In this document: piece after piece, positions 1-8,648 of the stretch
Position numbering within the stretch: position 1 is the first letter of the stretch
Layout of the letters: the number at the start of each line of letters is the position of its first letter
From: Micromonospora musae
GTDB lineage: Bacteria > Actinomycetota > Actinomycetes > Mycobacteriales > Micromonosporaceae
Direction: 5' to 3'
DNA length: 64,000 bases
Assembly: GCF_003626635.1 (NCBI RefSeq)
Contig: NZ_RAZT01000006.1
Span: forward strand, 124,001 to 188,000
The notes under the pieces: generated by a model
Seen by the model: only the letters and a program-made list of their open reading frames with translations
What the model was told of the DNA's origin: nothing
Database searches by the model: none
Translations under genes and position numbers: made by a program

Positions 1-61
1 CTGTTGTCAGACGGCTTGCGACCCGATCTACAGCCGCCAGCAGTGCTCGGGCCAGAAGAAG

Positions 62-1000
62 CTAGGCATCGGAGCCTGGTTCGATGTGGTCGAACTGGTG
101 CGCCTGCTGGGTTATCGCGATCAGGAAGGCGGTCAGCGCGGGAGCGGGCGGGGCGTCTCGGGTGACGGCGACCAGGCGGCGTTTGAGCGTGGTCTCGGCG
201 ACGTCACGGATGGCGAGCGCGGGGTCTTCCCTCGGCAGGGTCAGCGCCGGCAGCAGGGCGACGGCTGCGGCGGCGCGGACGAGTTCGAGCTGGACGTCGG
301 CGTCGCTGGAGCGGTGTCGCAGGTCGGGTTCGTAGCCGCCGAGGGCGCGGCAGGTGCCGATGACCATGGCGTGGTGGCCGGTGCCCTCGGCGGAGGCGGT
401 CCAGATGTCGGAGCGCAGCTGCGTGAGCGCGACGGGTCCGCCCGGCGCGGCGAGTGGATGCCCGGCGGGTAGGACGACCTTGAGCGGTTCTTCGAGCAGG
501 AGGGTGAAGCGGAGCCCGGCCGGGCGAGGACGCGGGTGGCCGTCGTACTCGTCGCCGATCACCAGGTCGACCGCGCCCAGCCGTAATCCGGGCAGCGCCT
601 GTTCGAGTTCGAGTTCGAAGACCTCCAGCCGGACCGCTGGATGGTCGACCATCAGGTGGGCCACGGCCGGTACGAGCAGGCGTCGCGCCGCCGACTGCAG
701 GCCGCCGGCGCGGACGGTGCCGCGGACGTCTCCGCCGAGCGCGGCGAGGTCCGCTTCGGCCGCCTCGGCGGCTGACAGCAGGACGCGCGCGTGGTGGGCC
801 AGCAGGTGTCCGGCGTCGTTGAGCCGTACGCCTCGGCCGGCCTTCTCGAAGAGCCGGGTGCCGGCGTCCCGTTCCAGCAGGGCCATCTGCTGGGAGACCG
901 TCGACGGGCTGTAGCCGAGGGCTGCGGCGACGGCGCCGAGGGTGCCTCGCTCCTCGAACTCACGGAGGAAGCGCAACCGCCGAAGATCCCACGCGACCAT
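62..1000 (-). CDS. LysR-family transcriptional regulator
   Basis: A 312-residue LysR-type regulator. The N-terminus (about residues 5-65) is a winged helix-turn-helix with the typical pattern RFLREFEERGTLGAVAAALG, followed by a linker helix and a periplasmic-binding-protein-like effector domain (about 90-295). It is divergent from a DMT transporter gene that starts 74 bases away, so the transporter is the likely target; this is an inference from layout. The ATG lies at the right edge of the gene and gives the full HTH. The effector cannot be predicted. The first 61 bases of the window, downstream of the stop, show no gene. Confidence 0.9.
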   Translation of the reverse strand: MVAWDLRRLRFLREFEERGTLGAVAAALGYSPSTVSQQMALLERDAGTRLFEKAGRGVRLNDAGHLLAHHARVLLSAAEAAEADLAALGGDVRGTVRAGGLQSAARRLLVPAVAHLMVDHPAVRLEVFELELEQALPGLRLGAVDLVIGDEYDGHPRPRPAGLRFTLLLEEPLKVVLPAGHPLAAPGGPVALTQLRSDIWTASAEGTGHHAMVIGTCRALGGYEPDLRHRSSDADVQLELVRAAAAVALLPALTLPREDPALAIRDVAETTLKRRLVAVTRDAPPAPALTAFLIAITQQAHQFDHIEPGSDA

Positions 1001-1073
1001 GCGGAAATCCTAATGAGTCTCCTTCGGTAATCGTCGCTGGACCTGACGGATCGGGGTGCTCGATGATCGACGC

Positions 1074-2084
1074 ATGGGTGCGGTGTGGTGTCTCGTCTCC
1101 GCGGCGTGCTTCGGCGCCATGGCGATCTTCGGCAAGCTCGCCTACGACGCCGGGGTCACACCGCAGGCGCTGCTGCTGGTGCGCTTCACCCTGGCGGCCG
1201 TACTGCTGGGGCTGGTTCTGGTCCTGCGGCCGGGCCTGCGCCGGATGGCGCCGGAGCCGCACCGAGCGGCCCCGGCGGGCCGGGTGAAGGCCGGGCGCGG
1301 CCGGGTGCTGGCGACCGCCATCGCGCTGGGCGCGGTCGGGTACGCGGCGCAGGCGAGCCTGTTCTTCTCGGCCCTGCAGGTTATGGACGCATCGCTGCTC
1401 TCCCTGATCTTCTACAGCTACCCGGTCCTGGTGACCGTGGTGGCGGTGCTGCTCGGCCGGGACCAGCTCACCCACGGGCGCTCCGCCGCGCTGGTGGCCG
1501 CGTCGGGCGGGATGCTGCTGGTCCTGCTCGGCGCCGGCGACGTGAGCTTCCACCTGCTCGGGGCGCTGATGGCGTTCGGGACCGCGATCACCTACACGGT
1601 CTACATCCTGGTGGCGGACACCGTCGTGCACCGGCTGCCGCCGGTGGTGCTCTCCACGCTGGTGATGACCGGGGCCGCCGGCACCCTCGGCGTGCGTGCC
1701 TTGCTCACGGGCGGCGTCGACCTCGACTTCGGGATGTCGGGATGGTTCTGGCTGGCCTGCATCGCCGTGGTCTCCACAGTCGTGGCGATGCTGACCTTCT
1801 TCGCCGGTCTACAGCGGATCGGCCCGTCGAACGCCGCCATCCTCTCCACCTTCGAGCCGGTGGTCACTACCGCGCTGGCCGCGCTGACCCTCGGCGAATC
1901 GCTGACCCTGATGCAGCTCGTCGGCGGTGTCCTGGTGCTCTCCTCCGTCGTCGTACTGCAGATCCGACCGACCCGAACGCAGCACCCGACGCGTCCGGTC
2001 TCCGACCGCCCCGACCGGGCGGCCGCTGAGACGCCGTGCCCGGTCCGTGACGGCGCCGCCGAACCGACGAGGGTCGCGCCGTAA
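1074..2084 (+). CDS. EamA/DMT-superfamily transporter
   Basis: A 336-residue integral membrane protein with about ten hydrophobic helices in two EamA repeats, the second starting near residue 165. Early residues (FGAMAIFGKLAYDAG) match the first helix of drug/metabolite transporters. I chose the ATG at 1074 (MGAVWCL); a GTG at 1056 would add six polar residues without a clear benefit. The last 40 residues or so are a polar, charged cytoplasmic tail. It is divergent from the LysR gene at 62-1000 and is probably controlled by it. The substrate is unknown; the family exports amino acids, metabolites or drugs. Confidence 0.88.
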   Translation: MGAVWCLVSAACFGAMAIFGKLAYDAGVTPQALLLVRFTLAAVLLGLVLVLRPGLRRMAPEPHRAAPAGRVKAGRGRVLATAIALGAVGYAAQASLFFSALQVMDASLLSLIFYSYPVLVTVVAVLLGRDQLTHGRSAALVAASGGMLLVLLGAGDVSFHLLGALMAFGTAITYTVYILVADTVVHRLPPVVLSTLVMTGAAGTLGVRALLTGGVDLDFGMSGWFWLACIAVVSTVVAMLTFFAGLQRIGPSNAAILSTFEPVVTTALAALTLGESLTLMQLVGGVLVLSSVVVLQIRPTRTQHPTRPVSDRPDRAAAETPCPVRDGAAEPTRVAP

Positions 2085-2237
2085 CCGCGGGTGCACGAGG
2101 AAACCGCCGTAGTTACCAAAGGGAGATCGAAGTCGGGTGGCCCGTGCCCTGGTGGCGTTCTTGGATGGGGAAATCAAGTCCATCGATCGAGTTGATGAAC
2201 TCGCAGACTCGGATCCCCGCGCAGAAGGGAATCACTC

Positions 2238-3587
2238 GTGATCGAAGCCCATCCGTCCCGATGGAGGCACCGGCTGCTCGCCGCCGGCGCAGCGCTCACG
2301 CTCAGCCTCGGCGCCGCCGTCGCACCCGCGACCGGCGCAGTGGCGAACCCGAAGTCCACACTGCCCAGCGGCAACACCGACTATCGGACGCTCGCTGACT
2401 ACGAGAACGACATGGCCGAATTGGCGGCCCAGCACCCGACGCTGGTCAAGCCGATCACGCTGCCCTACAAGACGACGTCCGGTCGCACCGTACGCGGCAT
2501 CGAGATCAGCAGGAACGTTCAGGCGAACGACGGCAAGCCGGTCTTCGTCGACGTGGGCATGCACCACGGCAACGAGTGGCCGAGCGGGGAAATGACCATG
2601 GAGTTCGCCATCGACCTGGTGAAGAACTCGCGCAACCCGTACGTCTCGAAGCTGCTCGACCGGGCCCGCGTCGTCATCGTGCCGGTGGTGAACGTGGACG
2701 GGTTCGCCCGCAACCGCCGGCAGACCGACACCAACACGGACATGAACCGCAACTACGGCCTGGGCTGGTCCCCGCTGTCGTCGGCCGGGGCCGCCCCGTG
2801 GTCGGAGCCGGAGAGCCGGAACATCGCGTGGCTGCTCTCCACCCGCCAGGCGACGGTCTTCAACACCCAGCACACCTGCATCCAGGTGGTGCTCTACCCG
2901 CCGCTGCAGCTCGCCGCCGGTCCGGCGCAGGACGTCAAGCGTCTGCACCGGCTGGCCTCCGCGGTCGCCGCGGAGTACGGCCCCACGTACCGGGCGCTGC
3001 CCTCCGCCGAGGACTACGAGACGACCGGCGAGGCCATCGACTGGGCGTACTACGCGACCCGCGGCCTCTCCATCACCAGCGAGACCTGCCCGGACCCGGG
3101 CGTGGCCCGGACCTTCCAGACGCAGGTCCTCGACACGTACGCCGCGCACCGCTCGGCGATGTTCGAAGCGCTGGAAACCGCCGCCGACCCCCGGGAGCAC
3201 GCGGTCATCGAGGGTAAGGCGCCGAAGGACGCGGTGCTGCGGCTCACCAAGTCCTTCGACATGTACACCAGCCCGTACGCGCAGCCCGACGGGAGCGTCC
3301 GGCCGACGTCGTTCACCACGACACTCAGTTCGGACCTGGACATCGAGCGGTCGAACGGCAAGTTCGAGTGGGCGGTCAACCCGTCGTACCGGCCCATTCC
3401 CGCCTACCAGGCCGACGGCGTACGCGGAAACCAGACCGGCTTCTACACCGAGCCGTGGATCCTCACCTGCGAGCGCCCGGACGGCACGGTGCTGCAGACC
3501 ACCCGGGTCAACGTGGACCTGGGCAAGCGTGTCGAGGTCGATCTGAAGCAGTGCAAGCGCGACTTCCACCGCAAGGACGTCCGTTGA
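2238..3587 (+). CDS. Secreted M14-family zinc carboxypeptidase
   Basis: A 449-residue exported metallopeptidase. A Sec signal peptide (Arg-rich start, hydrophobic core, Ala-rich cut near residue 37) precedes the M14 domain. Zinc ligands are visible as H110 and E113 in HHGNEW and H212 in NTQHTC; E282 in SITSETCPD is the candidate catalytic glutamate. The motif MNRNYG, which binds the substrate carboxylate in M14 enzymes, is present. The C-terminal 130 residues or so look like a beta-rich accessory domain. The GTG start has a good AGAAGGGA ribosome site seven bases upstream. It removes C-terminal residues from peptides outside the cell; the specificity class is not determined. Confidence 0.9.
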   Translation: MIEAHPSRWRHRLLAAGAALTLSLGAAVAPATGAVANPKSTLPSGNTDYRTLADYENDMAELAAQHPTLVKPITLPYKTTSGRTVRGIEISRNVQANDGKPVFVDVGMHHGNEWPSGEMTMEFAIDLVKNSRNPYVSKLLDRARVVIVPVVNVDGFARNRRQTDTNTDMNRNYGLGWSPLSSAGAAPWSEPESRNIAWLLSTRQATVFNTQHTCIQVVLYPPLQLAAGPAQDVKRLHRLASAVAAEYGPTYRALPSAEDYETTGEAIDWAYYATRGLSITSETCPDPGVARTFQTQVLDTYAAHRSAMFEALETAADPREHAVIEGKAPKDAVLRLTKSFDMYTSPYAQPDGSVRPTSFTTTLSSDLDIERSNGKFEWAVNPSYRPIPAYQADGVRGNQTGFYTEPWILTCERPDGTVLQTTRVNVDLGKRVEVDLKQCKRDFHRKDVR

Positions 3588-3615
3588 GCCCGAACCACTG
3601 AGCCGTTGACGGCAC

Positions 3616-3647
3616 GCGGGGCGGCAGGTGAGCACCTGCCGCCCCGC
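3616..3647 (+). terminator. Hairpin terminator after the carboxypeptidase
   Basis: Two perfectly complementary 15-base arms (3616-3630 and 3633-3647) are separated by two bases, so the actual loop will be a little larger. It sits 29 bases after the carboxypeptidase stop. There is no long T-run, which is usual for actinomycete terminators. Confidence 0.75.
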
Positions 3648-3731
3648 ACTCTCTGACGACCGAAGGCATCAGGGCCGCGACCGTACGCCGCTCATCGGCC
3701 TCCCGCTGCACGGTCCGCGAGCGCCCGCCAG

Positions 3732-4046
3732 TCAGCGACGTTGCTGACACGGTACGCAGTGTCGGGCGGAGGGCAGGATCTCCAGGCGGGCCGTCGGGAT
3801 GGCGCCGCCGCAGCCCTCACAGAGGCCGTAACTGCCCTCGGACATTCGCTTCAGCGCCTCGCTGATGTCGGCTATGCCTTGCTGCGCGACCTCGACCAAC
3901 CGGCGCAGGGTGTCCGGGTCGTGGCCACCGTGATCGCGCTGCCGTGAGTAGACCGTCAGCTCTGCGAGCTGGTCGGTGTGCTCATCGAGCTGGCGTGCCA
4001 GCAGCTCACGCAGGAGATCGGGACGGTCGTTCAGGGTCTGCGTCAT
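3732..4046 (-). CDS. TraR/DksA-family zinc-finger protein
   Basis: A 104-residue protein with an N-terminal helical (coiled-coil-like) region and a C-terminal C4 zinc finger: C76, C79, C97 and C100 in CEGCG and HCVPCQ. This is the DksA/TraR fold; family members insert into the RNA polymerase secondary channel and alter promoter response, though many actinomycete versions are uncharacterised. A strong GGAAAGGAG ribosome site precedes the ATG. The gene lies 33 bases downstream of the actin-like ATPase gene on the same strand and is probably co-transcribed with it. Confidence 0.88.
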   Translation of the reverse strand: MTQTLNDRPDLLRELLARQLDEHTDQLAELTVYSRQRDHGGHDPDTLRRLVEVAQQGIADISEALKRMSEGSYGLCEGCGGAIPTARLEILPSARHCVPCQQRR

Positions 4047-4079
4047 TGTCGGTAGCTCCTTTCCGGGAACATGTCGGGT

Positions 4080-4895
4080 TCAGTTGCCGACGGGGTGGCG
4101 GGTCGCCGCGGCGGCGGCGAGGCTGGCGCCCGTCAGTGCGGCGGTGCGCGGTGACGCGGCACGGTGCACCGCTGTGCCCAGGGTGGCGACCAGCCGGGCG
4201 GTCAGGTCGGGTCGGGTGGCTCCGTCCCCGACGACGATCACGCCACGGGCCAGGGACGCGGAGATCAGCGGGCGCACTGCTGGTGCCTGCCTCAGCTCAC
4301 GTATCAGCCCGGCAGTGGTGTCGGCGAGCATGGCGACGGTCGCCGCATGGTTCAGGTCGCGGGTACCGATGTCGGCGCGCCGGGCTGCCACCACCCGCCC
4401 CTCATCCAGCACGGCCACCTCGGTGAGTTGGGCGCCGATGTCGACAAGCAGCAGGGTGCCGGCGACGGCACCGGCCCCGATGGCTCCCGCGCGAACGCTG
4501 TCGACGAAGAGCAGCCGGGAGGGCGCGAAGACGGCAGTGAGCACTCGACGGGTGGCTTCCTGGTCGGCCGTGGTGGCGAGGACAGGACGGCAGGCCACGA
4601 TGAGCGCTCCCACCGGCACCGGGGTGCGGTGGTCGCGCAGCAGGCGCCGTAGCTCGGCGGCGCAGGCGGGGCCGTCGACGATCCGTCCTCGCCGCACGAC
4701 AGGTGTCCGAAGGCCCTGGCCGGCCGGGACGCTCAGCACCCCGCCGGGCCCCAGCCAGATGCGCAGGTGGGCGCTGCCGAGGTCCACGGCGATCGGCTCC
4801 GGGTCGACGGTCGCCGCGGGGCGGGAAGTATGGGAGCGGCCGACCATCAAGCCGCTGCGCTGCCCGGAGCGGGTGGAGGTGATGTTGTCGGACAT
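4080..4895 (-). CDS. MreB/Hsp70-like actin-fold protein, short
   Basis: A 271-residue protein of the actin/Hsp70/MreB superfamily. Visible pieces are the phosphate-1-like IAVDLGSAHLRIWLG, a phosphate-2-like LLLVDIGAQLTEVAVL and an adenosine-like GVIVVGDGATRPDL. True MreB is about 340 residues, so this is a reduced relative and may not polymerise. I chose the ATG at 4895 because AGAGAGG precedes it; an ATG at 4949 would add 18 residues. The downstream neighbour is the TraR/DksA gene. Its role is unknown; cell shape is possible but not shown. Confidence 0.65.
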   Translation of the reverse strand: MSDNITSTRSGQRSGLMVGRSHTSRPAATVDPEPIAVDLGSAHLRIWLGPGGVLSVPAGQGLRTPVVRRGRIVDGPACAAELRRLLRDHRTPVPVGALIVACRPVLATTADQEATRRVLTAVFAPSRLLFVDSVRAGAIGAGAVAGTLLLVDIGAQLTEVAVLDEGRVVAARRADIGTRDLNHAATVAMLADTTAGLIRELRQAPAVRPLISASLARGVIVVGDGATRPDLTARLVATLGTAVHRAASPRTAALTGASLAAAAATRHPVGN

Positions 4896-5704
4896 ACCGG
4901 CCTCTCTGACGGTGGGGTACGGCTTCGCAGCCGTCCGACGGGACGGCACGGCGTGGAAACGATGCTCGGATGGCCCGGGTGCGGGTGGGCCTCAGGTCGC
5001 GGCGCTCAGCGGCGTCGCCGGGTCCGGGAGCGTCAGCCGCTGCTCGCGGTGGGACGGACGCGGCCGATCCGGGCAGTTGGGCCGACGAAGACCGGCCCTG
5101 GACGCCGGGCCGACCCGGGGCGGGACGGCAGTGGACGACCGGCCGGTACGGGTGGGTACGCCACCAGCATGCGGATCATCATCACCGCCTCCTCGCTACT
5201 CGGGTATCGCGTCGGACCTCCAGCGTCGCCCGAAAAGCAAGGGCTGACATTGCCCGGCACCGGCCAATATCGGCAGGCTCGATTGCCGATCGCCGGAAGA
5301 ACATGGTCTTGACCGCGTGGCTGTGATCCCCGGGGGCGGCGGCCCGAACTGCGGCGACGGCCGCTTACGGAAGTTCCTGCAACCGGGGCCCGGACGATCT
5401 CCGACGGGCGGCTATGGTGTCCCGCATGCGCAACCAGCAGCACTCCATCGGCGTCGAGCGGCCGCTCGTGCTGTCGATGCTGGCCGTGCTTGCGGTTGTC
5501 GTCACCGCCGTTCGTACGGGTCGCGGGCTGGGCATGTGCATCGTGTTCCGGCTCAATCGCGCCGTGGCGGCTTGCGTTCCCGCCTGGTCGGCCGACCGAG
5601 CTCCGCCGGACGTCGCGGTTCTCGCCCGCCCGTCCACTGCGCTGCCCTGACGTCGACCCGCTCCCGGCCGGCCATGGGCAGCCATCCCTAACGGAGCTTT
5701 CCCC
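4896..5704. other. Region without a confident gene
   Basis: About 800 bases between the actin-like gene and the KhtT-like gene. I see no recognisable protein. A short inverted repeat with ATCGGCA at 5269-5275 and TGCCGAT at 5284-5290 is present. A weak reading frame from 5426 to 5650 on the plus strand would encode about 74 residues with one hydrophobic stretch (LVLSMLAVLAVVVTAV) but has no clear ribosome site; it could be a small membrane protein or chance. Confidence 0.4.
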
Positions 5705-5935
5705 ATGGACATCGAACGCACCACACTGCCCGGTATCGGAGTGCGGCAGACCTTCACCACGGATCAGGGTCGACGGATCGGCATCGTCGAGTACCAGGTG
5801 GGCGGCCACCGGGATGTCGTTCACGACGACCCGGACGACCCCGACCGGATGATCACCCTTTCTCTCACCCGGACCGAGGCGACGGCGTTGGCCACCCTGC
5901 TCGGCTTCCCGGAACTGGTCACCTTCAACGGCTGA
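5705..5935 (+). CDS. KhtT-like cation/proton antiporter regulatory subunit, N-terminal domain only
   Basis: A 76-residue protein beginning MDIERTTLPGIGVRQTF, which closely resembles the N-terminal domain of TrkA-C-containing regulatory subunits (KhtT/YhaT type) of potassium or cation/proton antiporters. Family members are about 160 residues and end in a TrkA-C nucleotide-binding domain, which is absent here; the reading frame stops after LLGFPELVTFNG. No antiporter gene lies next to it. GGAG precedes the ATG. It may be a truncated remnant that is still translatable or a standalone domain. The stop lies four bases from the end of the convergent PucR gene. Confidence 0.65.
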   Translation: MDIERTTLPGIGVRQTFTTDQGRRIGIVEYQVGGHRDVVHDDPDDPDRMITLSLTRTEATALATLLGFPELVTFNG

Positions 5936-5939
5936 CCTG

Positions 5940-7169
5940 TCACGTCGGCAGCGGCCGGCGCGGCCAGTCCAGCGCCCGGGCGCCGAGCACTGCGGCGTGC
6001 AGCGTGAACCGGTCCCGCGGATCGGCGGGGTCGTAGCCGCTCAGCGTCCGGATCCGGTCCAGTCGGTAGGTGACGGTGCGGACCGACACGTGCAGGCGGC
6101 GGGCCGCCTCCGTGGCGACCTCGCCGCACGCGAAGTACTCGTTCAGGGTGTCCAGCAGCGATTCGGCACCACCCCTGGCCCGGGTCAGCGGCGTCAACAC
6201 CGCCTGCACCAGGTCCACCATGGCAGGCTGGTCCCGCAGCAGGACGCGGTAGATGAGCAGCTCGTGGGCGTCGATCACGGCGGTGTCGGTGCGCAGCCGC
6301 CGCGCCGTGGTCAGCGCCTCACGGGCCTCCTCGTAGGAGCGAGCGATCCCGTACAGGCCGGGGTGCGGGCGGCCGACCGCCACCTGCCACGGCCGGCCCC
6401 GCGCCAGGCGGTCCAGCTCGGCATGCATCATCCGGCCCAGGTCCCCCGCCGATCCGCCGTCGCCCGCGCCTCGATCGGCCGTCACCGTATCCGCCGGCGC
6501 GATCACCACGAGCAGGCCCTCCTTCGTGGCCACCAGTACGTCCCGGTCACCCAACCGGTCGAAGATGACCCGCTCCAGGGCGCTGATCGCCGTGTCGGTG
6601 TCAGGCAGCCGCCGGCTCGGCGAGGCGAGCACCACCTGGTGCACCCGCGCCAGGTCCAGCCCGAACGGCTCGGCCCGCTCGACCAGCCCGCCGAGGTCCG
6701 AGTCGCCGCGCAGCAGGTCGTCGATGAGTTCCCGGCGCAGCGTCTCTTCCCTGCGGACCAGGTCCCGACGGGCCGCCGCGTACCCCTCGGCGAGCGTGGC
6801 GACGGCGGTGTCGACGACGTGGAGCACGGCGTCCGCCGCCGCGCGTACCGTCTCGCTGTCGGCGGAGCGGGCGAGGTGCGGCAGCTGCCGCCAGAGTCGC
6901 CGCGCAGCGGAGAGGTAGAGGCGGACGACCCTCCCCGCTGAGACGCCCTGCTCGGCGGCGCGCCGCCCGAGTGCGCCCACCGCGTCGAGTTCGCCGCGGC
7001 GCGGCCGACGGCCGGTCACCGCCGCGTCCGTCAGCAGCCGCAGATAGTCGCCGAGCAACTCCACCGGCACCCCGCCGGCGTCGGCGCTGGCCTCGCGCGC
7101 GACGAGGGTCAGCCATCCGTCGTCGGAGCCTGCCGCGTCGGGAGCCGCTCTACGGACGCTCTCGGTCAT
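5940..7169 (-). CDS. PucR-family transcriptional regulator
   Basis: A 409-residue regulator. The N-terminal half is a helical sensor-like region, the middle (about 150-290) resembles a GGDEF-like/CdaR middle domain, and the C-terminus has the PucR helix-turn-helix with LLDTLNEYFACGEVATEAAR and LHVSVRTVTYRLDRI. The start at 7169 (MTESVRRA) is preceded by GAGGGAC; an upstream in-frame ATG at 7310 gives a Pro-rich extension with no domain. Such proteins activate catabolic or redox genes, but no obvious target adjoins. It is convergent with the KhtT-like fragment. Confidence 0.85.
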   Translation of the reverse strand: MTESVRRAAPDAAGSDDGWLTLVAREASADAGGVPVELLGDYLRLLTDAAVTGRRPRRGELDAVGALGRRAAEQGVSAGRVVRLYLSAARRLWRQLPHLARSADSETVRAAADAVLHVVDTAVATLAEGYAAARRDLVRREETLRRELIDDLLRGDSDLGGLVERAEPFGLDLARVHQVVLASPSRRLPDTDTAISALERVIFDRLGDRDVLVATKEGLLVVIAPADTVTADRGAGDGGSAGDLGRMMHAELDRLARGRPWQVAVGRPHPGLYGIARSYEEAREALTTARRLRTDTAVIDAHELLIYRVLLRDQPAMVDLVQAVLTPLTRARGGAESLLDTLNEYFACGEVATEAARRLHVSVRTVTYRLDRIRTLSGYDPADPRDRFTLHAAVLGARALDWPRRPLPT

Positions 7170-7441
7170 CGCGGTCCCTCTGTGCGGGGCCGGCACCGCG
7201 CCGACCCGATTCGTCCAGCGTATGGCGGTAGGCATGGCCACGACCCGGGTGGGCGAGGGTGGGTCGTTCGTGTGATCACCTGGCAGTGTCGTCGGCAGTG
7301 AATTCCGCACACCGCGCCGTCGGCTCCGCGAAATGGCTGACCCATCCGCAGGCGCCTGGCAGGCCGTGGGACGTTGGCCGCGACGAGACGCTCCTCGCCC
7401 GTGCCTCGAGAGGCTGTTTCGAAGGGGCCCGAGCGAGGCGA

Positions 7442-7462
7442 GGTCCAGCTCTCGTCTGGACC
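7442..7462 (-). terminator. Small hairpin downstream of the HxlR gene
   Basis: The arms GGTCCAG (7442-7448) and CTGGACC (7456-7462) form a perfect 7-bp stem with a 7-base loop, 35 bases beyond the HxlR stop codon on the minus strand. It is a plausible terminator. The rest of 7170-7496 holds no gene. Confidence 0.45.
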
Positions 7463-7496
7463 ACGCCGCAGCCCGGATCTCCTTCTGAAAGGGGCC

Positions 7497-7988
7497 TTAG
7501 TCGCGGCGTTCCCGCTCGGCGGCGTAGGCGGCGTTCAGGCGTTCGAGGGGGCTCGGGCCGTCGTGGGGCTTCGGCGGGGCGTCGAGGTGGCGCACCCGCA
7601 GCTCGTCCATGAGCTCCTCGACGAACGCCGGGCCCGCGTCGCGCATGATTCGCTGCCGGATCTGGAGCTCCTCGGTGCCGGGGCGCCAGTCGAGGCCCCA
7701 GTTGCCGAGCGCGTAGAGGACCGGCAGGGTCCGAATGCCGGCTTCGGTGAGGCTGTAGCGGGCCCGCTGCCCACGTGCCGCGGTACCGCGGGTGAGGATT
7801 CCTGCCTCGACGAGTCGCACGAGGCGGTCGGCGAGGATGTTCGAGGCGATGCCCTCGATCGACCCGGTGAGCAGCGCCCGGAAGTGGCGGCGGTCGCCGA
7901 AGATGACGTCGCGGAGCACGAGCAGCGCCCATCGGTCTCCGAGCACCTCGATGGCCGCGTTGATCGGACACCCGGACCGTGGTTCCAC
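7497..7988 (-). CDS. HxlR-family winged-helix regulator
   Basis: A 163-residue HxlR/MarR-like regulator. The family signature GCPINAAIEVLGDRWALLVL, with the conserved N-terminal Cys and the DRW motif, lies at residues 7-26, followed by the winged helix and a charged C-terminal extension. The GTG start at 7988 has AGGAGG four bases upstream. It is divergent from a DHFR-like reductase gene, and a perfect 23-bp palindrome lies in the shared promoter, so it very likely represses that operon. HxlR proteins often sense quinones, aldehydes or redox state; the inducer here is unknown. Confidence 0.9.
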   Translation of the reverse strand: MEPRSGCPINAAIEVLGDRWALLVLRDVIFGDRRHFRALLTGSIEGIASNILADRLVRLVEAGILTRGTAARGQRARYSLTEAGIRTLPVLYALGNWGLDWRPGTEELQIRQRIMRDAGPAFVEELMDELRVRHLDAPPKPHDGPSPLERLNAAYAAERERRD

Positions 7989-7997
7989 GACTCCTCC

Positions 7998-8045
7998 TTG
8001 ACAGGCACGTGGCCCCCAATATAGTGGTTGCAGATTGCAACCACT
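7998..8045 (+). promoter_or_regulatory. Strong promoter overlapped by a palindromic operator
   Basis: TTGACA (7998-8003), a 16-base spacer and TATAGT (8020-8025) form a near-consensus promoter reading into the reductase gene. A perfect inverted repeat overlaps the -10: AGTGGTTGCA (8023-8032), GAT, TGCAACCACT (8036-8045). A protein bound there would cover the -10 and the start site. The HxlR regulator encoded on the other side is the obvious candidate. Confidence 0.8.
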
Positions 8046-8057
8046 TGAGAGGTGGGG

Positions 8058-8648
8058 ATGATGGGCCGTTTCCTGTACTGGATGAACGTCTCCCTCGACC
8101 TGCGGATCGAGCAGGTTCCCGGTGACGACGGCGCCGGCGAGTGGCTGCGCATCGACGAGGAGCTGCACCGGGAGTTCAACGCGCGAGCGCGGGCGCTCGC
8201 CGGCATGGTCCAGGGCCGGGTCATCTACGAGACGATGGAGGAGTACTGGCCGTCGGCGCGCGAGGACGCGTCGCTGCCGGACTTCATGCGTGAGTACGGC
8301 GAGATCTGGACCTCCGCGCCCAAGGTGCTCGTCTCCCGCACCCGACACACCGCCGATCACGGCACCCGGATCATCGGCGGGGACGACGCGATCGAGCAAC
8401 TGGCCGCCCTCCGGGCCGAGACCGCCGGCACCCTCGGCGTCGGCGGCGCGACGCTCGCCACGCAGCTGCTCCGGGCGGGGCTCCTCGATGAACTGCTGCT
8501 CTTCACCCACCCGGCGATCCTCGGCTTCGGCAGGCCGCTCTTCGACGACTGGGACCTGCCGATCGAGCTCGACCTGATCGAGCAGCGCTCGTTCAAGCAG
8601 GGTGTCGCGATGCACCACTACGCCATCCGGGAGACGAACCCGTGCTGA
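8058..8648 (+). CDS. Dihydrofolate-reductase-fold (RibD-like) reductase
   Basis: A 196-residue protein of the DHFR/RibD C-terminal superfamily, beginning MMGRFLYWMNVSLD. GVGGATLATQLLRAGLLDEL (about residues 136-155) is the characteristic NADPH-binding and C-terminal segment. ATGs at 8058 and 8061 are both usable after GAGAGGTGGGG; I chose the first. Most such actinomycete proteins are generic NADPH reductases, not true DHFR. The gene overlaps the next one (MBL hydrolase) by seven bases, so the two are translationally coupled, and both probably answer to the divergent HxlR regulator. Confidence 0.85.
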   Translation: MMGRFLYWMNVSLDLRIEQVPGDDGAGEWLRIDEELHREFNARARALAGMVQGRVIYETMEEYWPSAREDASLPDFMREYGEIWTSAPKVLVSRTRHTADHGTRIIGGDDAIEQLAALRAETAGTLGVGGATLATQLLRAGLLDELLLFTHPAILGFGRPLFDDWDLPIELDLIEQRSFKQGVAMHHYAIRETNPC

